Assembly (NCBI RefSeq): GCF_029953285.1
Contig: NZ_JASAOI010000050.1
Span: forward strand, 86,880 to 150,879
Reading direction: 5' to 3'
Source: Yinghuangia seranimata
GTDB taxonomy: Bacteria > Actinomycetota > Actinomycetes > Streptomycetales > Streptomycetaceae
DNA length: 64,000 bases
In this document: piece after piece, positions 8,101-17,484 of the stretch
Layout: each line of letters starts with the position of its first letter
Numbering within the stretch: the first letter of the stretch is position 1
Position numbers and translations under genes: made by a program
The notes under the pieces: generated by a model
Seen by the model: the letters and a program-made list of their open reading frames with translations, nothing else
Told to the model about the DNA's origin: nothing
Databases searched by the model: none

Positions 8101-8682
8101 TTAGAACGGGGGTTCGTCCGTGTAACCACCGGGCTGGGGACCCCACCCGCCGCCGCCCTGGTTGCCACCAGGGGACGCCCACGGGTCGTCGGACGGACCG
8201 GAGTTGCCCTGCTGCGGCGGACCGCCGTAGCCACCCTGGTTGCCGCCCTGCGGGCCGCCGTAACCGCCCCGGTTGCCACCACCCATGCCACCGCCGCCGT
8301 ACCCGCCGCCGCCTCCGCGGCCGGCCTTCGTGACCTTGGCGGTCGCGAACTTGAGCGAGGGGCCGATCTCGTCGACCTCAAGCTCGTACGTCGTCCGCTT
8401 CTCGCCTTCCTTGGTCTCGTACGACCGCTGCTTCAGCCGCCCCTGCACGATGACCTGCATGCCCTTCTGAAGGGACTCGGCCACGTTCTCGGCCGCCTGC
8501 CGCCAGATCGAGCAGCGGAGGAACAGCGCTTCGCCGTCCTTCCACTCGTTCGTCTGCCGGTCGAACGTCCGCGGCGTGGAGGCCACGGTGAAGTTCGCGA
8601 CGGCCGCGCCGCTGGGGGTGAAGCGCAACTCGGGGTCGGCGGTCAGATTCCCGACCACGGTGATGACGGTGTCGCCTGCCAT
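8101..8682 (-). CDS. ssb: Single-stranded DNA-binding protein
   Basis: 193 aa. The OB-fold domain spans residues 1-110 ([43 protein letters not shown]). It is followed by a Gly/Gln-rich disordered linker and the acidic tip DEPPF, which docks replication partners. The position between rpsF and rpsR is the canonical replisome copy in bacteria. The ribosome site GGGAAGG precedes ATG 8682. The linker is rich in GGY/GGG repeats. Confidence 0.98.
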   Translation of the reverse strand: MAGDTVITVVGNLTADPELRFTPSGAAVANFTVASTPRTFDRQTNEWKDGEALFLRCSIWRQAAENVAESLQKGMQVIVQGRLKQRSYETKEGEKRTTYELEVDEIGPSLKFATAKVTKAGRGGGGGYGGGGMGGGNRGGYGGPQGGNQGGYGGPPQQGNSGPSDDPWASPGGNQGGGGWGPQPGGYTDEPPF

Positions 8683-8734
8683 GCCTTACCTTCCCCTGCG
8701 CCTGATGACGGTGTCGTCGGTGTCCGCGGTGTGG

Positions 8735-9025
8735 TTACCGCTGGTCGGGACGCAGCACCTTGGTGCGCATGACCGACTCGTTGAGGTTCATCTGGCGGTC
8801 GAGCTCCTTGATGACCGCGGGCTCCGCGGCAAGGTCCACGACGGCGTAGATGCCCTCGGACTTCTTCTTGATCTCGTACGCGAGCCGGCGACGGCCCCAC
8901 GTGTCGATCTTCTCGACCTTCCCGCCGCCGTTGCGGACGACGTTCAGGAACTGCTCGAGCAGCGGGGAGACCGCGCGCTCTTCGAGGTCCGGGTCGAGGA
9001 TGACCATGAGCTCGTAGTTACGCAT
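8735..9025 (-). CDS. rpsF: Small-subunit ribosomal protein bS6
   Basis: 96 aa, a ferredoxin-like fold that partners bS18 in the 30S platform ([36 protein letters not shown]). An in-frame GTG at 9037 overlaps the strong AGGAGG ribosome site, so ATG 9025 is the true start and gives the length usual in Streptomyces. It is first in the operon. A small hairpin at 9058-9072 lies in its leader. Confidence 0.98.
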   Translation of the reverse strand: MRNYELMVILDPDLEERAVSPLLEQFLNVVRNGGGKVEKIDTWGRRRLAYEIKKKSEGIYAVVDLAAEPAVIKELDRQMNLNESVMRTKVLRPDQR

Positions 9026-9057
9026 GTAAACACCCACCTCCTATGGACTGGTACGGC

Positions 9058-9072
9058 CACGGACGATCCGTG
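9058..9072 (-). promoter_or_regulatory. Hairpin in the rpsF leader (possible S6:S18 autoregulatory site)
   Basis: CACGGA-loop-TCCGTG forms a 6-bp hairpin 33 nt before the rpsF start, followed in the mRNA by GGCCGUACC. S6:S18 leader elements in other bacteria show a CCG presented near a short hairpin. The match here is only suggestive. Confidence 0.3.
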
Positions 9073-9266
9073 ACAGGAGGGCTTTGCGTAAGCCGCGGCG
9101 ACCCGGCCGAGCCTCGGGACGAGGACGGACACCATGTCGCTGCGGACGGTACAGCGTACCCGGCGGCGCCCTATCTGTTGAAATCGCGACACCCCCGTTG
9201 CACCCTGTGGTAGGGAGATCACGGACAAATCGTCCGTGCCCCGTGGTCGCCCACCGGAGGTGCGTG

Positions 9267-9584
9267 ATGGCTCAGACGATGCGCCGCGGCCCTATGGCCG
9301 CACTGAACCTCTCGAACATCAACCGCGTACACGACGACAAATCCCACACCCGGGAGAACACGCTCGCGGGCGTCACCGCCGTGTTCGGCGTGATCGCGAT
9401 CATCTGCGCGTTCTTCCCGAGCGTGCACATCCTCGGCTCCTGGGCGGGCCTCGCCGGCGTTTTCGTGGGACTGACCGCCCAGATGCTTTCCGTGACCACC
9501 CTTGAGCGCATCGTGATCGTGATCTCGGTAGGCATGTCCGCCGTCGGCCTCTTCATCAACATGGCGCACGGCGGCCTCTACTGA
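9267..9584 (+). CDS. Small three-helix membrane protein of unknown function
   Basis: 105 aa. ATG 9267 is chosen because GGAGG lies 6 nt upstream (9256-9260); a longer in-frame version from 9084 has no support. After a polar N-terminus of about 30 residues with DDKSHTRENTLAG come three hydrophobic segments (about 33-51, 55-75 and 81-99), ending INMAHGGLY. I do not recognise a family motif. It is divergent from rpsF and convergent with urtE, 18 nt from the urtE stop. Confidence 0.8.
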   Translation: MAQTMRRGPMAALNLSNINRVHDDKSHTRENTLAGVTAVFGVIAIICAFFPSVHILGSWAGLAGVFVGLTAQMLSVTTLERIVIVISVGMSAVGLFINMAHGGLY

Positions 9585-9602
9585 CGCGGCGGGGTGCGGT
9601 GG

Positions 9603-10298
9603 TCACACCGCGAGGAGGCCCCGCACCCGCTCGTCCCGCAGCTCGGCGCCCGCGCCCTCGTGGACGACGACGCCCGCGTCCAGCACCGTGAACCGGTCCG
9701 CGAGACGCATCGCGAAGTCGAGGTACTGCTCGACCAGCAGCACGGCGAGACCGCGCTCGCGGTGCAGCCTTTCCACGGCGTCCTCGATCTCGGTGACGAT
9801 CGACGGCTGGATGCCCTCGGTCGGCTCGTCGAGGATCAGCATGCGCGGGCCGGTCACCAGCGCCCGCGCGATCGCGAGCTGTTGCTGCTGGCCGCCCGAC
9901 AGGAAGCCGGCACGGCGCTTGAGCAGCGGCCGCAGCCGCGGGAAGACGTCCAGCGCCTCGTCGACGACGCCGCGGTCCTTGGATCCGCTCGCCTCCCACG
10001 TCACGCGCAGGTTCTCGGCGACGGTGAGCTGGCCGAACGTCTCGTGGCCCTGCGGTACGTAGCCCATGCCCAGGCGGACGCGCTGGTGGGTCGGGAGCCT
10101 GGTGACGTCCCGTCCCTCGAACACCACCTTTCCCGCGCGTGTCGGCAGCACCCCCATCACCGCGTTCAACAGGGTCGTCTTGCCGACGCCGTTGCGGCCC
10201 ATGACGCACACCAGGCCGCCGTCGGGCACCGCGAGGTCGACGCCGAACAGCACCTGGGCGCGGCCGTACGCGACCTCGAGCCCGGTCACCTCAAGCAC
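9603..10298 (-). CDS. urtE: Urea ABC transporter ATP-binding subunit UrtE
   Basis: 231 aa ABC ATPase. Walker A is GRNGVGKTT, the signature LSGGQQQQLAIARAL, and Walker B LILDEPTEGIQPS. The EPTEGIQPS sequence is characteristic of UrtE/LivF-type ATPases. GTG 10298 shares a base with the urtD stop, showing translational coupling; frame-extended versions reach back into urtD and are not real. It is the last gene of urtABCDE. Confidence 0.93.
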   Translation of the reverse strand: MLEVTGLEVAYGRAQVLFGVDLAVPDGGLVCVMGRNGVGKTTLLNAVMGVLPTRAGKVVFEGRDVTRLPTHQRVRLGMGYVPQGHETFGQLTVAENLRVTWEASGSKDRGVVDEALDVFPRLRPLLKRRAGFLSGGQQQQLAIARALVTGPRMLILDEPTEGIQPSIVTEIEDAVERLHRERGLAVLLVEQYLDFAMRLADRFTVLDAGVVVHEGAGAELRDERVRGLLAV

Positions 10299-11122
10299 TA
10301 CGCGACCCCTTCCCGCTCGCGTCCGGCGTCGGCGTCGGCCCCGACCGGTTCGGCGGCACGCGTGTCCCGCGACCGCCCGAGATAGACCTCCTGGACGCGC
10401 GGGTCCGCCTGCACCGACGCCATGTCGCCCTCGGTCAGCACCCGTCCTTCGTGCAGCACCGTCACCGCGGACGCGTACGTGCGCACGAACTCCATGTCGT
10501 GCTCGACCACCACCACGGTGTGCTCGCGGGCGATCTCGACGAGCAGTTCGCCGGTGCGTTCGCGCTCGTCGCGGGACATGCCCGCGACCGGCTCGTCGAG
10601 CAGCAGCAGCCGCGGCCGTTGCGCGAGCAGCATGGCGATCTCCAGCCACTGGCGCTGCCCGTGGGACAGCACTCCGGCCGGGCGTTCCGCCAGCGCGAGC
10701 AGCCCGGCGCGGTCGAGCACGGCCGCGACCTCGTCCGAGCGGCCCTTGCGGCGGCGCAGCAGGGCCGGCAGCCGCATCCGGAAGCTCGCCGCCAGGTCGA
10801 CGTTCTCCTCGACGGTCAACTCCTCGAAGACCACCGCGGTCTGGAACGTGCGCCCTACGCCGCGCCGCACGACCTGGTGCTCGCGCAGCCCGTTGAGCGT
10901 GCGCCCGGCGAAGTGCACCGTGCCCTCGGTCGGCCGGGTGAGGCCGGTGACGACGTCGATGAGGGTGGTCTTCCCCGCGCCGTTGGGGCCGATGAGGAAG
11001 CGCAGTTCGCCTTCCGCGACCGTGAGGTCGACGCCGTCGATCGCGCGGAACCCGTCGAAGACCACCGACAGGCCGGTGACACGCAGCAGCGGCTCCCGGC
11101 CGCCCGGTACGACGCCGGTCAT
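10298..11122 (-). CDS. urtD: Urea ABC transporter ATP-binding subunit UrtD
   Basis: 274 aa ABC ATPase of the LivG/UrtD type. Walker A is GPNGAGKTT, the signature LSHGQRQWLEIAMLL and Walker B LLLLDEPVAGMS; the SHGQRQWLEIAMLL form is typical of UrtD. ATG 11122 overlaps the urtC stop by four bases (ATGA). The C-terminus carries a short Arg/Ala-rich tail beyond the usual family end. It works with UrtE to energise the UrtB-UrtC channel. Confidence 0.93.
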   Translation of the reverse strand: MTGVVPGGREPLLRVTGLSVVFDGFRAIDGVDLTVAEGELRFLIGPNGAGKTTLIDVVTGLTRPTEGTVHFAGRTLNGLREHQVVRRGVGRTFQTAVVFEELTVEENVDLAASFRMRLPALLRRRKGRSDEVAAVLDRAGLLALAERPAGVLSHGQRQWLEIAMLLAQRPRLLLLDEPVAGMSRDERERTGELLVEIAREHTVVVVEHDMEFVRTYASAVTVLHEGRVLTEGDMASVQADPRVQEVYLGRSRDTRAAEPVGADADAGREREGVA

Positions 11123-12252
11123 GCCGCCGCCCCTTCCTCGACGCGGGCCGGCGGCACCACGGCGGGCGCGGCGCGACCGCGGCGCGCCGCGACGAAGTCG
11201 CGCACCTGCCCGGCGACTCCGATGACGCCCTTGGGCGCGTACGCCATGACCGCGATGAACAGCGTGCCCTGCAGGTACAGCCAGCCGTTCGCGTAGTGCT
11301 CGGAGAACGTGGTCTTGCCGTAGTTGAGCAGCACCGCGCCCAGGACCGCGCCGGCCAGCGTGTACCGCCCGCCGACCGCGACGGCGAAGACGAACTCCAG
11401 GGAGGGCACGACGCCCAGCAGCGCCGGCGAGATGATCCCGACCACGGGGACGAACAGCGCGCCCGCGATACCGGCCGAGATCGCCGACAGCGTGAACGCG
11501 ACGGTCTTGACCAGCGCCGGGTCGTAGCCGAGGAACCGCACGCGGTCCTCGCCGTCCCGCACCGCGACCAGCAGCCGCCCGAACCGGCTCGCCACCACCT
11601 GCCGGAACGCGAGGTAGAGCAGCCCGAGCACGACCGCGACGACCGAGTAGAGCACCCGCTGGTCGTTCTCGTCGGCGAGGTCGAGGCCGAAGAACGAGGT
11701 GAAGTTGGTCAGTCCGTTGGTTCCGCCGGTCAGCCCCTGCTGGCCGACGAGCCAGATGACGAACGCCGCGGCCAGCGCCTGCGTGAGGATCGCGAAGTAC
11801 GCGCCGCGCACGCGCCGCCCGAACACCAGGAGTCCGAGCAGGAACGCGGTCACGCCGGGCAGCACGACCACCATCAGGAGCGCGAACCACGGCTGCCGGA
11901 ACGGCTCCCAGACGGCGGGCAGCGTCTCGACGCCGCTCCACACCATGAAGTCCGGCAGCTGCCCCGGCCCGGCCTCGGCGAGCTTGAGGTGCATCGCCAT
12001 GGCGTAGCCGCCGAGGCCGAAGAACACGCCCTGTCCGAGTGTGAGCATGCCGCCCTTGCCCCACGCGAGTCCGATGCCGAGTGCGGCGATCGCGAAGCAC
12101 AGGTACTTCGCGAGGAGTTCGAGCCGGAACGGGGACAACGCGGCGGGCGCGGCGACCAGCAGCAGGAGGGCGACGGCGACGAAGACGACCGGCCCGCGCC
12201 ACCGGACCGCGGCCGAGGCGACGGCGTCCGCCGCCTCGCGCAGCCTCCTCAT
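11119..12252 (-). CDS. urtC: Urea ABC transporter permease UrtC
   Basis: 377 aa, about ten membrane helices, branched-chain-amino-acid-type permease. Recognisable stretches are GLAWGKGGMLTLGQGVFFGL, typical of UrtC, and QQGLTGGTNGLTNF. It starts ATG 12252, overlapping the urtB stop by four bases (ATGA). The reading frame extends further upstream over urtB but has no start support. It pairs with UrtB in the inner membrane. Confidence 0.93.
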   Translation of the reverse strand: MRRLREAADAVASAAVRWRGPVVFVAVALLLLVAAPAALSPFRLELLAKYLCFAIAALGIGLAWGKGGMLTLGQGVFFGLGGYAMAMHLKLAEAGPGQLPDFMVWSGVETLPAVWEPFRQPWFALLMVVVLPGVTAFLLGLLVFGRRVRGAYFAILTQALAAAFVIWLVGQQGLTGGTNGLTNFTSFFGLDLADENDQRVLYSVVAVVLGLLYLAFRQVVASRFGRLLVAVRDGEDRVRFLGYDPALVKTVAFTLSAISAGIAGALFVPVVGIISPALLGVVPSLEFVFAVAVGGRYTLAGAVLGAVLLNYGKTTFSEHYANGWLYLQGTLFIAVMAYAPKGVIGVAGQVRDFVAARRGRAAPAVVPPARVEEGAAA

Positions 12253-13127
12253 GTCAGCTTCCGGGAGCGGAGGACGAACAGGCCCTGCGGCCGTATCTGG
12301 AGGAATCCGATGATCACGGCGAAGACCACCACCTTGGCGAGTGAGGCGTCGGACCAGTACTCGACGTAGCTGTTGAGCAGGCCGAGCACGAACGCCGCGA
12401 GCACCGCGCCGCGCAACTGGCCGAGGCCGCCCGCGACGACCACCAGGAACGCGTCGACGATGTAGTAGGTGCCCAGGGCCGGCCCGACCGGGCCGATGAG
12501 GGTGAGCCCGACGCCCGCGACACCCGCGAGGCCCGAGCCGATGAAGAACGTGCGCTGGTCGACCCGCGACGTCGCGATGCCGCTGCACGCCGCGAGTTCG
12601 CGGTTCTGCATGACCGCCTGCATGCGGCGGCCCTGCTTGGTGCGGGCGAGGTAGAACCAGATCGCGACGACGCAGACGACCGCGAGCGCGAGGATGAACA
12701 TGCGCGCGTACGGCATGCGGATGCCGGACCACTCGGCCCCGCCCACGAGCCAGGTCGGCGCCTTGACCTGCACGTTCGGAGCGCCGAACAGGTCGCGTGC
12801 GACCTGCTGGAGGATCAGGCTGACGCCCCACGTCAGCAGCAGGGTGTCGAGCGGCCGCCCGTAGAAGCGGCGGATCAGGGTGCGTTCGAGGACCAGGCCC
12901 ATGAGTCCGGCCACGAAGAACGCGACGGGCAGGGCGACCAGGACGGCCTGCCGGCCGGCCCAGCTCTGCAGCATGTAGGCGGTGTACGCGCCGGCCATGA
13001 GGAATTCGCCGTGCGCCATGTTCACGACGCCCATCTGACCGAAGGTGAAGGTCAGGCCGAGCGCGACGAGCAGGAGTACCGCGCCGATGGAAAGTCCGAT
13101 CGGCAGTTGGTTCAGGAAGGCGTTCAC
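12249..13127 (-). CDS. urtB: Urea ABC transporter permease UrtB
   Basis: 292 aa, about eight membrane helices, LivH/UrtB permease family (GLTFTFGQMGVVNMAHGEFL; RFYGRPLDTLLLTWGVSLI). Start GTG 13127 lies behind GGGGGGAG. It is separated from urtA by 127 bp containing a strong hairpin (13169-13210), while urtB-C-D-E are overlapped end to end. Confidence 0.93.
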   Translation of the reverse strand: MNAFLNQLPIGLSIGAVLLLVALGLTFTFGQMGVVNMAHGEFLMAGAYTAYMLQSWAGRQAVLVALPVAFFVAGLMGLVLERTLIRRFYGRPLDTLLLTWGVSLILQQVARDLFGAPNVQVKAPTWLVGGAEWSGIRMPYARMFILALAVVCVVAIWFYLARTKQGRRMQAVMQNRELAACSGIATSRVDQRTFFIGSGLAGVAGVGLTLIGPVGPALGTYYIVDAFLVVVAGGLGQLRGAVLAAFVLGLLNSYVEYWSDASLAKVVVFAVIIGFLQIRPQGLFVLRSRKLT

Positions 13128-13168
13128 CGTGGCTCCCCCCTTGTGCGTGTGTGCGTCGGGTCGGGTCG

Positions 13169-13210
13169 CGCGGACTCCGCGCCGGGCGGGTGCCGGGCGC
13201 GGAGTCCGCG
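13169..13210 (-). terminator. Strong hairpin between urtA and urtB
   Basis: CGCGGACTCCGCGCC (13169-13183) and GGCGCGGAGTCCGCG (13196-13210) form a perfect 15-bp stem with a 12-nt loop and no T-run. In binding-protein transporter operons such hairpins protect or partly terminate the transcript, so the binding protein is made in excess. Confidence 0.75.
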
Positions 13211-13254
13211 TGGGGATCGGCCGCGTCAGTCCGCGGACCGGGCGGGGCCTGCGC

Positions 13255-14499
13255 CTACAACCCCTGCGCCCACGGGTATTCCTTGAGGTACGGGTCCGGC
13301 TTGATCGGCCCGGGCGACGCCCAGACCTCCTTGATCAGGCCGTCGGGCTGCACGACGCCGATACGCGCGGTCTTGTAGACGTGCTGCGTCGCGCCGTCGA
13401 TGGTGACCTTTCCTTCCGGCGCGTCGATCGAGACGCCGTCGCACGCCTTCTTCACGTCGTCCGGCTTGAAGCTGTTCGCCTTCTCGACGGCGGCCTTCCA
13501 CAGGTAGACCGAGTTGTAGCCGGCCTCCATCGGGTCCGAGGTGACCTTGTCCGCGCCGTACTTCGCCTTGTAGGCCGCGACGAACTCGGTGTTCCTGGGG
13601 CCTTCCGTGGTCTGGTAGTAGTTCCAGGCCACCGGCTGCCCTGCCAGGTAGTCGGCGCCGATTCCGCGGACCTCCTCCTCGGCGATGCTCACCGAGAGGA
13701 CCGGCATGTCGGCGGCCTTGATACCGGTACCGCGCAGTTGCTTGAAGAACGCCACGTTGCTGTCGCCGTTGAGGGTGTTGAAGACGGCGTCGGGCTTGGC
13801 GTCGGCGACCTTGTTGATGACCGTGCTGTATTCGGTGTGGCCGAGCGGTGTGTACTCCTCGCCGACGATCTGCATTCCGTTGGCTTCGGCGTACTTCTTG
13901 ATGATCTTGTTGGCGGTGCGCGGAAAGACGTAGTCGCTGCCCACCAGGAAGATCTTCTTCTTGCCCTGCGCCTTGAGGTAGTCGAGGCCGGGCACGATCT
14001 GCTGGTTGGTGGTCGCGCCGGTGTAGAAGATGTACGGCGAGCTCTCCAGGCCCTCGTACTGCACCGGATAGAACAACAACTGCTTGTTCTTCTCGAAGAC
14101 CGGCAGCATCGCCTTGCGGCTCGCGGACGTCCAGCCGCCGAAGGTCACGGCGACCTTGTCGTTCGAGATGAGTTTCTGCGCCTTCTCGGCGAAGGTCGGC
14201 CAGTCCGAGGCCCCGTCCTCGACGACCGGCTGGATCTTCTTGCCGAGTACTCCGCCTTTCGCGTTGATCTCGTCGATCGCGAGCAGCACGGAGTTCTTCA
14301 CGGTGACCTCGGATATCGCCATCGTGCCACTGAGGGAATGCAGCACGCCGACCTTCACGGTGTCCCCACTGGTATCCGCTCCGGCCGATCCCGTCTTGGC
14401 CGTGCTCTTGTCCGAGGCACATCCGGTGCCGGCGAGCAGGACCGCGAGGGAAACGGCGGCGAGTCTTGCGGTGCGTCTACCAAGAGATATTTTTCGCAA
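13255..14499 (-). CDS. urtA: Urea ABC transporter substrate-binding lipoprotein UrtA
   Basis: 414 aa. A basic n-region ([11 protein letters not shown]), a hydrophobic core and the lipobox-like LLAGTGC near residue 27 predict a lipoprotein. The mature part is a type I periplasmic-binding fold ([34 protein letters not shown]). I choose TTG 14499 because AAGGAG lies 9 nt upstream; another TTG at 14520 sits before that site. It is first in urtABCDE and preceded by a candidate GlnR box. No urease genes are in the window. A short-chain amide substrate is an alternative. Confidence 0.92.
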   Translation of the reverse strand: MRKISLGRRTARLAAVSLAVLLAGTGCASDKSTAKTGSAGADTSGDTVKVGVLHSLSGTMAISEVTVKNSVLLAIDEINAKGGVLGKKIQPVVEDGASDWPTFAEKAQKLISNDKVAVTFGGWTSASRKAMLPVFEKNKQLLFYPVQYEGLESSPYIFYTGATTNQQIVPGLDYLKAQGKKKIFLVGSDYVFPRTANKIIKKYAEANGMQIVGEEYTPLGHTEYSTVINKVADAKPDAVFNTLNGDSNVAFFKQLRGTGIKAADMPVLSVSIAEEEVRGIGADYLAGQPVAWNYYQTTEGPRNTEFVAAYKAKYGADKVTSDPMEAGYNSVYLWKAAVEKANSFKPDDVKKACDGVSIDAPEGKVTIDGATQHVYKTARIGVVQPDGLIKEVWASPGPIKPDPYLKEYPWAQGL

Positions 14500-14550
14500 C
14501 GCTCGGGGCTCCTTTTCCAAGGGATGACGCCATGAGTGTCGCGACGCGCG

Positions 14551-14588
14551 GTTTCCCGGCTGATTCGCGTTTGTTAACCGCTTATTGC
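14551..14588 (-). promoter_or_regulatory. Candidate GlnR box upstream of urtA
   Basis: Read on the minus strand, four 5-mers GCAAT, TTAAC, GAATC and GAAAC are each separated by exactly 6 nt. This is the 11-bp spacing of GlnR sites (consensus gTnAC-n6-GaAAc, tandem). It lies 52 bp upstream of the urtA start. GlnR is the nitrogen regulator of actinomycetes; its action here is inferred. Confidence 0.6.
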
Positions 14589-14738
14589 CATACGCGCATG
14601 GCTGATTACCGACCGTCCGGCGTGATGCGGACGCCCGCGCGGAGGGTTCGTATGGGCCGCGCCGCGGCCGGAACGGACACCGAAGGGTGCAACGAAGTAC
14701 CCTCTGACACGGTCCGAACCGATCCGAGGAGCTAGTCG

Positions 14739-15857
14739 ATGACCCTGCGCCTGAGGACGCTCACCCGCGATGAGCACCTCGCCTTCATCAAGGGCAAGCC
14801 CTCCGTGAGCTTTCTCCAGTGCCCCTCGTGGGGCGACGTGAAGAGCGAATGGCGGAGCGAGAGCATCGGCTGGATCGACGAGACGGGGTCGGTCGTCGGC
14901 GCCGCCGAGGTGCTGTACCGGCAGCTCCCCAAGATCAAGCGCTACCTCGCGTACATGCCCGAGGGCCCGGTCATCGACTGGTACGACGGCAACCTCAGCC
15001 GCTGGCTCGACCCGATGCTGGCGCACCTGAAGAGCCAGGGCGCGTTCTCGGTGAAGATGGGCCCGCCGGTGGTGGTCAACCGCTGGGAGTCGGAGACCAT
15101 CAAGAAGGCCATCGCGGCGAAGTCGGCGCGCCGGCTGCGCGACCTCACGCCGGACCAGACGGACGAGCGCGCTGCGGACGTCGGCCGCCAGCTGCGCCGG
15201 CTCGGCTGGCTGCAGGACGAGAGCGGCGGCGCCGGCTTCGGCGACGTCCAGCCGCGGTACGTCTTCCAGGTGCCGCTGATGCGCCGCTCGCTCGACGACG
15301 TGCACTCCGGCTTCAACCAGCTGTGGCGCCGCAACATCAAGAAGGCCGCCAAGGCCGGCGTCGAGGTCGTCCAGGGCGGCCGCGAGGACCTGAAGACCTT
15401 CCACGAGGTCTACAAGGTCACGGCGGTGCGCGACCACTTCACGCCGCGCCCGCTCCCCTACTTCGAGCGCATGTGGGACGTCCTCAACGCGGAGGACCCC
15501 GAGCGCATGCGCCTCTACCTCGCCAAGCACGAGGGCGAGGTGCTCGCTTCGACGACGATGGTGACCGTAGGGGACCACGTCTGGTACTCCTATGGCGCGT
15601 CCGCGAACCACAAGCGCGAGGTCCGGCCGTCGAACGCGATCCAGTGGCGCATGCTGCGGGACGCGTACGCGCTGGGTGCCTCCGTGTACGACCTGCGGGG
15701 CATCAGCGACACGCTCGACGAGAACGACCACCTGTTCGGCCTGATCCAGTTCAAGCTGGGCACCGGCGGGCAGGCCGTGGAGTACCTCGGTGAGTGGGAC
15801 TTCCCGCTCAACAAGGTGCTGCACAAGGCCCTCGACCTGTACATGTCGCGCCGCTAG
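14739..15857 (+). CDS. FemX-like peptidoglycan interpeptide aminoacyltransferase (FemABX family)
   Basis: 372 aa. FemABX proteins use aminoacyl-tRNA to add the first cross-bridge residue to lipid II; in Streptomyces the bridge is a single Gly. Two GNAT-like halves are visible, with [20 protein letters not shown] (about residues 188-207), a Fem signature, and the C-terminal [20 protein letters not shown]. Start ATG 14739 lies behind GAGGAGC. The Alr-like gene follows after 29 bp, probably co-transcribed. The exact amino acid transferred is not readable from sequence. Confidence 0.88.
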   Translation: MTLRLRTLTRDEHLAFIKGKPSVSFLQCPSWGDVKSEWRSESIGWIDETGSVVGAAEVLYRQLPKIKRYLAYMPEGPVIDWYDGNLSRWLDPMLAHLKSQGAFSVKMGPPVVVNRWESETIKKAIAAKSARRLRDLTPDQTDERAADVGRQLRRLGWLQDESGGAGFGDVQPRYVFQVPLMRRSLDDVHSGFNQLWRRNIKKAAKAGVEVVQGGREDLKTFHEVYKVTAVRDHFTPRPLPYFERMWDVLNAEDPERMRLYLAKHEGEVLASTTMVTVGDHVWYSYGASANHKREVRPSNAIQWRMLRDAYALGASVYDLRGISDTLDENDHLFGLIQFKLGTGGQAVEYLGEWDFPLNKVLHKALDLYMSRR

Positions 15858-15886
15858 AGCCGCCGGAGCCGGGGAGAGGGCTGCTG

Positions 15887-16918
15887 ATGTCGCTTTCGCT
15901 TTACGTCGATGCCGCGCGTTGGCGCAAGCACATCGACCAGGTCCGCGACGGCTATCCGGGCATCGTTCCCGTGATGAAGGGGAACGGCTACGGGTTCGAC
16001 AACGTGCGCCTCGCCGAAGAGGCGTCGCGCATGGGCGTCGACATCGTCGCCGTGGGCACGACGTACGAAGCCGCCCGGCTGAAGGACCACTTCGACGGCC
16101 GTGTGATGGTGCTGACGCCGTACCTGCGCGGAGAGGACGCGGTGCCGCTGCCCGACCGGGCGATCCGCACCGTCTCCTCCGTGCAGTCGGCGCGCGACCT
16201 GGTCGGCAGCCGTGTGGTGATCAGCTGTATGACGAGCATGAAGCGCGACGGCGTCACCCCGGAGGACCTGGTGACGCTGCGCGGTTCGCTGGAGGGCGTG
16301 CGGCTGGAGGGCTTCTCGGTCCACCTGCCGCTCGACCACCCGGACGGCCAGGACCCGGTGGCCGAGGTCGCGCAGTGGGTCGAACGGCTCAAGGCCGCAC
16401 GGCTCCCGGTGCACACGATGTTCGTCAGCCATGTGCCGGCCGCGGGCCTGGCCGCGCTGCAACAGCAGCACCCCGACACGCGGTTCCGGCCGCGCATCGG
16501 CACCGACCTGTGGCTCGGCGACCACGACTCGCTGGTCGCCAAGGGCACGGTGCTCGACGTCGTGCCGGTCGCGCGCGGCGAGCGCTTCGGCTACCGGCAG
16601 CGCAAGGCGCCGGCCGACGGCCACCTGCTGGTGGTCAGCGGCGGTACGGCGCACGGCGTCGGCCTGGAGGCGCCCAAGACGGTGCGCGGCGTCATGCCGC
16701 GGGCGAAGGGCGTCGCCCGGGCGGGTCTGGCGACGGTGAACCGGACGCTGTCGCCGTTCTCGTGGGCGGGCAAGCAGCGCTGGTTCGCTGAGCCCCCGCA
16801 CATGCAGGTCAGCCTGCTGTTCCTGCCGGGCGAGGTGGAGCCGCCGAAGCCGGGCACCGAGCTGGAGGCCGAACTGCGGCACACGACGACGCACTTCGAC
16901 CGGGTCGTGCTGCGCTGA
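15887..16918 (+). CDS. Alanine-racemase-like PLP protein (fold type III)
   Basis: 343 aa. VMKGNGYGF (about residues 26-34) aligns with the PLP-lysine motif of alanine racemase (VKANAYGHG). FRPRIGTDLWLG corresponds to the later RPGIxLYG block, so both domains are present, although total length is short of canonical Alr. Substrate and activity are uncertain. It follows the FemX-like gene, suggesting a role in peptidoglycan amino-acid supply. Start ATG 15887 is chosen at the natural N-terminus; upstream in-frame sequence overlaps the previous gene. Confidence 0.8.
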   Translation: MSLSLYVDAARWRKHIDQVRDGYPGIVPVMKGNGYGFDNVRLAEEASRMGVDIVAVGTTYEAARLKDHFDGRVMVLTPYLRGEDAVPLPDRAIRTVSSVQSARDLVGSRVVISCMTSMKRDGVTPEDLVTLRGSLEGVRLEGFSVHLPLDHPDGQDPVAEVAQWVERLKAARLPVHTMFVSHVPAAGLAALQQQHPDTRFRPRIGTDLWLGDHDSLVAKGTVLDVVPVARGERFGYRQRKAPADGHLLVVSGGTAHGVGLEAPKTVRGVMPRAKGVARAGLATVNRTLSPFSWAGKQRWFAEPPHMQVSLLFLPGEVEPPKPGTELEAELRHTTTHFDRVVLR

Positions 16919-16965
16919 GCGCGGCCCTACCCTGAGGTGACGCCGAGCTTGGGGAAGGGGACGCC

Positions 16966-17484
16966 ATGGGCTTGTACACGCGTGGCCTGCGGAAGCTCGG
17001 GCACTACCGGTGGATGGCGCGCCTGGGCCCGCACCTCGTGCGCGCCGACCGGCGGCTGCAGCAGCGCACCAAGGGGCGGGTCTCGCTCATGGGGCGGGAC
17101 TTCCACCCGCTGCTGCTGACGAGCACGGGGCGCCGCTCCGGGCTGCCCCGCGTGTCGCCGCTCATCTATGCGCCGGTCGAAGGCGGATTCGCGCTGGCCG
17201 GAACGAACTTCGGGCAGCGGCACCACCCGGCGTGGACGGCCAACCTGATCGCCGAGCCCGCCGCGGTGGTGTCGGTCGACGGGCGGGAGACCTCGGTCCG
17301 GGCCCGCCTCATCACTGAGGACGGGCCCGAACGAGAGCTGGTGTGGGGCGCGTTGCTCAAGGTCTGGCCCGCGTACGACACCTATGCCGCACGCGCGGGG
17401 CGGCCGATCCGGGTGTTCCTGCTGACGCCCGACGCCGCCGGCCCCGCGGCCGACGCGGCGCCGACCGCCGAGCCGGAGGACTAA
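16966..17484 (+). CDS. Deazaflavin (F420)-dependent nitroreductase/quinone reductase family protein
   Basis: 172 aa split-barrel protein of the DDN / F420H2-dependent reductase family. TSTGRRSGLPRVSPLIY (about residues 45-61) is the typical phosphate-binding block of these proteins, followed by TNFGQRHHPAWTANLIAEP. Members use reduced F420 to reduce quinones or nitro compounds. The C-terminus is Ala/Asp-rich and probably disordered. GGGGAAGGGGA precedes ATG 16966. Its stop overlaps that of the convergent mannosyltransferase by 4 bp. Confidence 0.87.
   Translation: MGLYTRGLRKLGHYRWMARLGPHLVRADRRLQQRTKGRVSLMGRDFHPLLLTSTGRRSGLPRVSPLIYAPVEGGFALAGTNFGQRHHPAWTANLIAEPAAVVSVDGRETSVRARLITEDGPERELVWGALLKVWPAYDTYAARAGRPIRVFLLTPDAAGPAADAAPTAEPED

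Noticed and set aside
10298..12831. Fusion-like long frames joining UrtD with urtC and UrtC with urtB
   Set aside because: Overlapping ATGA stop/start junctions show separate genes; the upstream extensions are out-of-frame readings of the preceding gene.
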